Shown here: positions 59,601 to 64,000 of the stretch, piece after piece | Position numbering within the stretch: the stretch's first letter is position 1 | Layout: every line of letters starts with the position of its first letter | Program-made: the position numbers and the translations under genes | The notes under the pieces: model-generated | Database searches by the model: none | The model's input: the letters and a program-made list of their open reading frames with translations, nothing else | What the model was told of the DNA's origin: nothing | Origin: Fennellomyces sp. T-0311 | Taxonomy: Eukaryota; Mucoromycota; Mucoromycetes; Mucorales; Lichtheimiaceae | DNA length: 64,000 bases | Direction: 5' to 3' | NCBI GenBank assembly: GCA_025266875.1 | Contig: JALLLT010000001.1 | Coordinates: 1,860,001 to 1,924,000, forward strand

Positions 59601-60165
59601 AACCGAGCATGTAGGCCATGCTGCATTTGATGACCATTTTTTGTGGGTATGTCAGTTTGAACCACCGGCGGATCGTTCGTCTTTCAAAAGTAGCCTCTTC
59701 GTCATCGTCTTCGTCAGATACATCGACGACAGTTGTTTTCTTCTTTTGTTGTTGAAGGAGCGGACTTGATTCCGTGGCTGGAGGAGCAGTGTTACTTTCG
59801 TGATGTCTCCGCTGCTGATCCAAGTAGGACGAGTATGATCCAGGGACGGTGGATAAGGAAACTGTCCGTCGTTGCAACGTGCCGTCATCCAATACGACTT
59901 CGTAGTCGCTGAGTGCATCAATCGAAGATGGATGGAAGTAGTCGTCGACTTCAAGGTGATGGTAGTCCGGCGATCGTATGACTGATGGAAATAGAGATTC
60001 TCGGGGTCGACTGATGGAAATTGGAGTGGAGTTGAGTACGCTGCTTAATGAGGGACGAGGTTGCTGAAGGAAATGTGGCCGGTCGTCGGTGGGCTCTCGT
60101 TTTCGTTTGTTGGTTTCGACCTGATTGGGATCTTCGACGATGGTCTGATATGACAAGACGGTCAT
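56678..60165 (-). CDS. ArAE/FUSC-like multi-pass membrane protein
   Basis: Fungal member of the aromatic acid exporter and fusaric-acid-resistance-like group (Bre4-type). Exons on the minus strand, in order: 59283-60165, 59033-59216, 57936-58968, 57490-57829, 56825-57408, 56678-56755; 1,033 aa in frame. A long soluble N-terminus (about 190 residues, acidic DVSDEDDDEEA) precedes the first membrane block (MAYMLGSLFTFVPQLNTWVG, FTVAALILCLVSVSLNNILY and others). A charged cytosolic helical domain lies at about 370-600. A second membrane block follows (LRVLATVAGCAVATLTYTLF, VVWLACVRCVTVSLGVVIG), then a soluble C-terminal domain. Two half-channel blocks around a large soluble middle are typical of the family. 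Substrate unknown; yeast Bre4 affects brefeldin A sensitivity. The last exon is only 78 nt. Confidence 0.85.
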
Positions 60166-60522
60166 CGTTCTTTTTGTGCGAAAAAGAAAGAAGAGAGATC
60201 GATGACGGATCTTTTTTGTCGGTTCTCATTTACACCTGACGGCATGGTCGCCGTATGAAAATGGCCCACTGTTCTCACACTTTAAAACCAATCCTCCGCA
60301 TTGTTCATTTACTTTTTGCCCTGTTGGATCCAGGGGCATGCGTGTCTGCAACAGCGAATGGGCCCGGACGCACCAAAAACAGTGGAATGTTTATCTAAAT
60401 TATGTACATGGGGTGGTTGGAAACAATGCGCTTATCGATTAGTTATCGCATCCCCACAATGGGTAATCTGTGCGACGAGCTATTAAGGATGACGATATGC
60501 AAGGGTGCACAGAAAACCTTAT

Positions 60523-61582
60523 TCAGAGTCCCAAAATCCGAACAAAGAGATCAGGTCGCAGGTACGAAGCCAAGAACAATCGCCCAGTGCATGTCAAGAA
60601 CATGAAATGCAGCACTATGCAACAAACACGATCCCACCCCGTCGGTCGGATCCGTCGACCCAGCTTGACTTGACACAGCACAGCTAGTCCGTGAATGACA
60701 AAAAATAATACCTGCTCAAGTGTCATTTTGCGAACCAGTACCATGAGTGTCAGTTCATGAAACAATCCGCTCACAAGAAACACGGCAAGACCTCGGATCG
60801 CCAAGGAGGGTCCAGCCATCTTTTTGTCCTGAGCAAAGATCTGCTGATGAAACACTTTGTGGACGATACGATTCCATCGTCGACTGCCATTTCTAAATGA
60901 GTATTTTTTTTTTTACAGAAACACCGTTACTCTACCTCCAAAAATCGCGTGGACTGGTTGCAAGGATCGGCGAGTCAAAGATATCGATCATGGGGACGCG
61001 CATCACGGATTGCAACAGTCCGGTGCCAATATCCACGAGTCCCATGAGGAGATACACCTTGATACCAATCAATGCCGTCAGCCATAGGCTCTCGATGCTC
61101 CAATAGGGCAACGCCAGCAATCGTTGCGAGAAATGATCTGGGAGCCAAGGATCAATGACGGTTTTCATAAAGGCCCATTTGAACACGCCCCGCGCTATTT
61201 TCGCAAGCCCCTGAGTTCGGATGTGGTCTTCCGTTGGGCTTTCTTGGAACACATGCAGTGTACCACCCACGCTGACAATCGATTCACGGAACCCAAGTCC
61301 CTTGTCGGCAAAGTGTACGATATATGTTGCTGTGTACCACGGCATACCGACGAGCGAGCCACTTAGCATTTCGGAGGGGCTGGCGAAGGTCAGGGGGATG
61401 GCAATGTGCGCAAGCACAAGCAAGGTTCGAATGGCAATAAAGCCTAGAATAGGTTGCATGTGACGGATGGCCCAATGGTCAAGCCACAGCAGTGCCAGAT
61501 GGATGCTGACATAGTAGAATTCGGGTATGAGAATCGGCGGTGGTAAGGTTACATCAATTATCGGATGGGTGTTGGCAAACAT
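60523..61582 (-). CDS. Wax-synthase-like membrane-bound O-acyltransferase
   Basis: MBOAT-type acyltransferase expected in the ER membrane, transferring a fatty acyl group to a lipid or alcohol. Two exons on the minus strand, 60936-61582 and 60523-60883, 335 aa in frame. Start MFANTHPIIDVTLPPPI. Many hydrophobic segments, for example PILGFIAIRTLLVLAHIAIP and ALIGIKVYLLMGLVDIGTGL. The intron splits the diagnostic RDFWSRRWNRIVH motif shared with plant wax synthases and fungal relatives. The presumed catalytic His is in FLVSGLFHELTLMV. Some fungal relatives act on secondary metabolites, so the substrate cannot be assigned. Confidence 0.85.
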
Positions 61583-62294
61583 TGGCGAAACAAAAACAAA
61601 AAGAGAATAAACGGAAAGTCAACGTGCCACGAATAAAATATTTTTTGGCTTCTATGCAGATAGTCCCCTTCGGAGAAAGTTACTACCGTCACTTCAAGCT
61701 CCCTGCATGCTCATATGTTATCTGATATATTGCTATTTAGTATCGATGCTCATCACTAATTCCAGCACATCGAGAAGAGCATACACATGTAAGCGGCCAA
61801 TTTTACACAAGCGCATGACTTAGCGTATATATCAAATGTTTATTATGTATCTTCAAAGGACTGGTGTCTCTTTCTCTATACAGCACCCTCCTCCCATGTG
61901 TCAGTTACCTTTGGATACGAGGAATGATGACCCCTTATCCAGTTCCCTACCACCAGCCTTTCGTGGATGAGCCTATCCGGATCATCATCCACAAGAGTGT
62001 CTCCGAAATTCTCAATGTCAACGAATGCCTGCATATGTTTCATACTATTCACGCTTAGATACGTGTGTTGCTGAAATGCCCACGTTGTTTCACCATGAAA
62101 TGACACTCATCCATAGTAATAAAATGCCATTTTGCTGATTCAGGGACTGGATTTGACGTTATACGCTACGCTGTTACAGCAGCTGACCCGTTCCTTATAA
62201 CCGTCATGCAATTGTCAACGACGCTATTACATGTTAACATTTTGTACCGGATACATCAGGCATAGTTTGACCAATCCATAATCGCAACCCACGT
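61583..62294. other. Intergenic region with an unassigned minus-strand open frame
   Basis: Minus 61876-62106 (76 codons; contains FVDIENFGDTLVDDDPDRLI) looks more protein-like than chance AT-rich DNA, but no exon could be attached. Confidence 0.3.
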
Positions 62295-62605
62295 CTATTT
62301 TTCTTTGAAATCGATAACGGTCTGCACGGGTGTTTGATAATCGAGGGATGGCATAGTCTGGAATTTGACCGGTTCAAAGTAAATCTCCTTGGTCGAATCT
62401 GAAAGTGTCAAGCAATAGAACAGCGATTCAGGCATGGCTTAATACATTCAAAAGCATTCAAATGGTGCTGAGAAAGACTCCAGTTGTAGCAAAGACCGGG
62501 GTAACTGGAAACGCTCCTGTGCACGGTAATGGCTGATTTGTCGAATTAACCTGATGCTCTCGGATGAAAGTGTAACTTTGATTGGCAGCTTTGAAAAACG
62601 CCATG
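62295..62605 (-). CDS. Possible small spliced protein (about 48-72 aa)
   Basis: ATG at 62605 opens MAFFKAANQSYTFIREHQ, with a GT donor after residue 18 (62552) and further in-phase donors later in the frame. An exon at 62295-62387 (EIYFEPVKFQTMPSLDYQ to IDFKEK, stop) joins in phase from an AAG acceptor. No transmembrane segment or known domain was recognised. It is the sort of short protein that may be a subunit of a larger complex, but I cannot name it. Confidence 0.35.
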
Positions 62606-62770
62606 GTAAGTCTCAATTACTAACTTGCTTGAGGCGGAGGTCAACCCAGTTGCCCCCACCCCAGCTACTAATGAAATAGATGAATTCCAGGAACCATGGC
62701 AAGCAGAAAGTGATATTACAGATGATATACAAAGAACAAGTAACTGTTAATGCGACAGCTAAGCAATATC

Positions 62771-64000
62771 CTAACGACGCTTCGCGACAAAGACATGCAA
62801 GCCATTCTTCAACGGGTGGGTAAGTGACATGCAGTATTCAACTTTCTGATTGGGCACCAAAGAGAACTTGTATCGCTTCATGAGCAGTGAGAGTGCAACG
62901 AGCGCTTCAAGTGTTGCAAGGTTTTGTCCTAGCATCCGCACATTAATAATTGTTTCCAAAAGTTTCGAGATTTTACAACATACCTAGACAGACACGAGGA
63001 CCGGCATGGAATGCAGGCCATTTAGATGCTGCTTCGCGACGAAGCTCACCTTCGGGAGTAATCCATCGCTCGGGTTTGAATTCTTCCGCATCAGGTCCCC
63101 AGAGTACCTGTGATCTTGCCATGGCATATGGCACCCATCCTACTTGGTCGCCTTTGCGAATCACTTTACCATCAGGAAGTACATCGTCTTTTATCGCCAT
63201 TTTAACATTAAATGGGACCACGGGTTCCAGTCGCAAAGCTTCGTAAAATCTTATACTACGCATTAGCACAGCTCATCAGGCATATTTTGAAGATGGTACT
63301 TACACAGCATGCGCATACGTCATATTTTTGATCGTTTCATAAAGGGCAGGAGCATCCTTTTCGACTTGGTCAGTTATATGCTCGTTCACTTCGCCGACAA
63401 GCTTGGCTTCAATTTGAGGATTTAGAAGTAGAAGATGCAATGTCCATGTCAGAGCTTGCGCAGTAGTATCTCTGCCAGCGAGAATGAAATTCAAGATGGA
63501 ATCACGAAGCTCCTTGTCGCTATGTAAGTTCCCTTGTGAATTGTGTGCATGCATGAAGCGTGAGAGCAAGTCCTTGGGATCAAGCCCTTGCTTCATCTGC
63601 TCCCTTCTTTCTTCAATCATTGAGTATGCAAAGTCGTCGACAATCTTGATATGATCTTTGATTGTCGGTACTCCTGGTTGCAACAAAGGACTGAGGACTT
63701 CCCTTATATTGCAGAATGGATCGACAACTCGCAAGTAACACTGGCGTTGGCAGATATCGAATGAGTTGGCAAAGGGAACATTTCCCTTGCTGAGCAACGA
63801 ATTCAGCTGCTTTCCGAACCCAATTCTGTTTTAAAATCGTTAGATTGAACTACCGGTACATACACTCTTAGCCTTACAGAACAAATGAATCCAACGCAAA
63901 CTTGTAAATAAGATCATGAAAATCAAATGACTCTCCGTTTGCGACGTGTCGATCTAAAATTTGGTCAGATAATATGTTCAATTCATCGAGGAATACTCTA
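62771..64000 (-). CDS. Cytochrome P450, 5' part beyond the window
   Basis: Haem-thiolate monooxygenase, C-terminal about 355 residues. Minus-strand exons 63878-63997, 63304-63825, 62984-63249 and 62771-62928. The acceptor AG of the first lies at 63998-63999, so the 5' exons are outside. Motifs: I-helix LAGRDTTAQALTW, K-helix YEALR (ExxR), FKPERW, haem loop FHAGPRVCLG. The four exon lengths (120, 522, 266, 158) equal those of the P450 at 5061-12179. The proteins match through most of this region, for example KIVDDFAYSMIEER versus KIVDEFAYALIEER. This copy has normal short introns here. Substrate unknown. Confidence 0.93.

Overview
The window looks like nuclear DNA of an early-diverging filamentous fungus, most likely Mucoromycota. 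The reasons are many short introns (about 45-75 bp, GTANGT donors), pyrimidine-rich leaders before start codons, TPR/F-box/LRR proteins, multi-exon P450 genes, an ArAE/FUSC-type membrane protein, and TNP2, Helitron and Fanzor-type mobile DNA. No bacterial or organellar genes were seen. Gene models below were spliced by hand and checked for reading-frame phase.

Layout. 1-5 kb is gene-poor. 5.06-12.18 kb holds a cytochrome P450 gene whose third intron carries a complete 5,167-bp TNP2 (CACTA/EnSpm-superfamily) transposon with imperfect terminal inverted repeats, a GTT target duplication, subterminal repeats, an intact 7-exon transposase and a divergent second gene. 13.5-36 kb is a graveyard of decayed elements: a Helitron relic, two TA-flanked MITEs, a hairpin-rich tandem repeat, a Fanzor/TnpB-like nuclease pseudogene, and two roughly 2-kb copies plus fragments of an unrecognised protein family. 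An F-box/LRR gene lies at 24.1-26.2 kb with a decayed tandem paralogue beside it.

36-46 kb is gene-dense: a USP7/Ubp15-type deubiquitinase (18 exons), a Ras-family GTPase with two apparent lesions at exon borders, and a Num1/Mcp5-type PH-domain protein. 46-52 kb is again repeat-rich and gene-poor, with another F-box relic. 52-64 kb holds a Deg1/Pus3 tRNA pseudouridine synthase divergently paired with a SETD6/Rkm4-like lysine methyltransferase, a Pho80-type cyclin, a large ArAE/FUSC-like membrane protein, a wax-synthase-like MBOAT protein, a possible small gene and a second P450 running off the right edge. Where both P450s are visible, their exon lengths are identical (120, 522, 266 and 158 nt), so they are paralogues.

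No operon-like pathway is visible; the intact genes are mostly housekeeping or signalling. The most notable items are the apparently autonomous DNA transposon sitting 7 bp inside a P450 intron with all splice sites preserved, and the relic of a eukaryotic RNA-guided nuclease (Fanzor).
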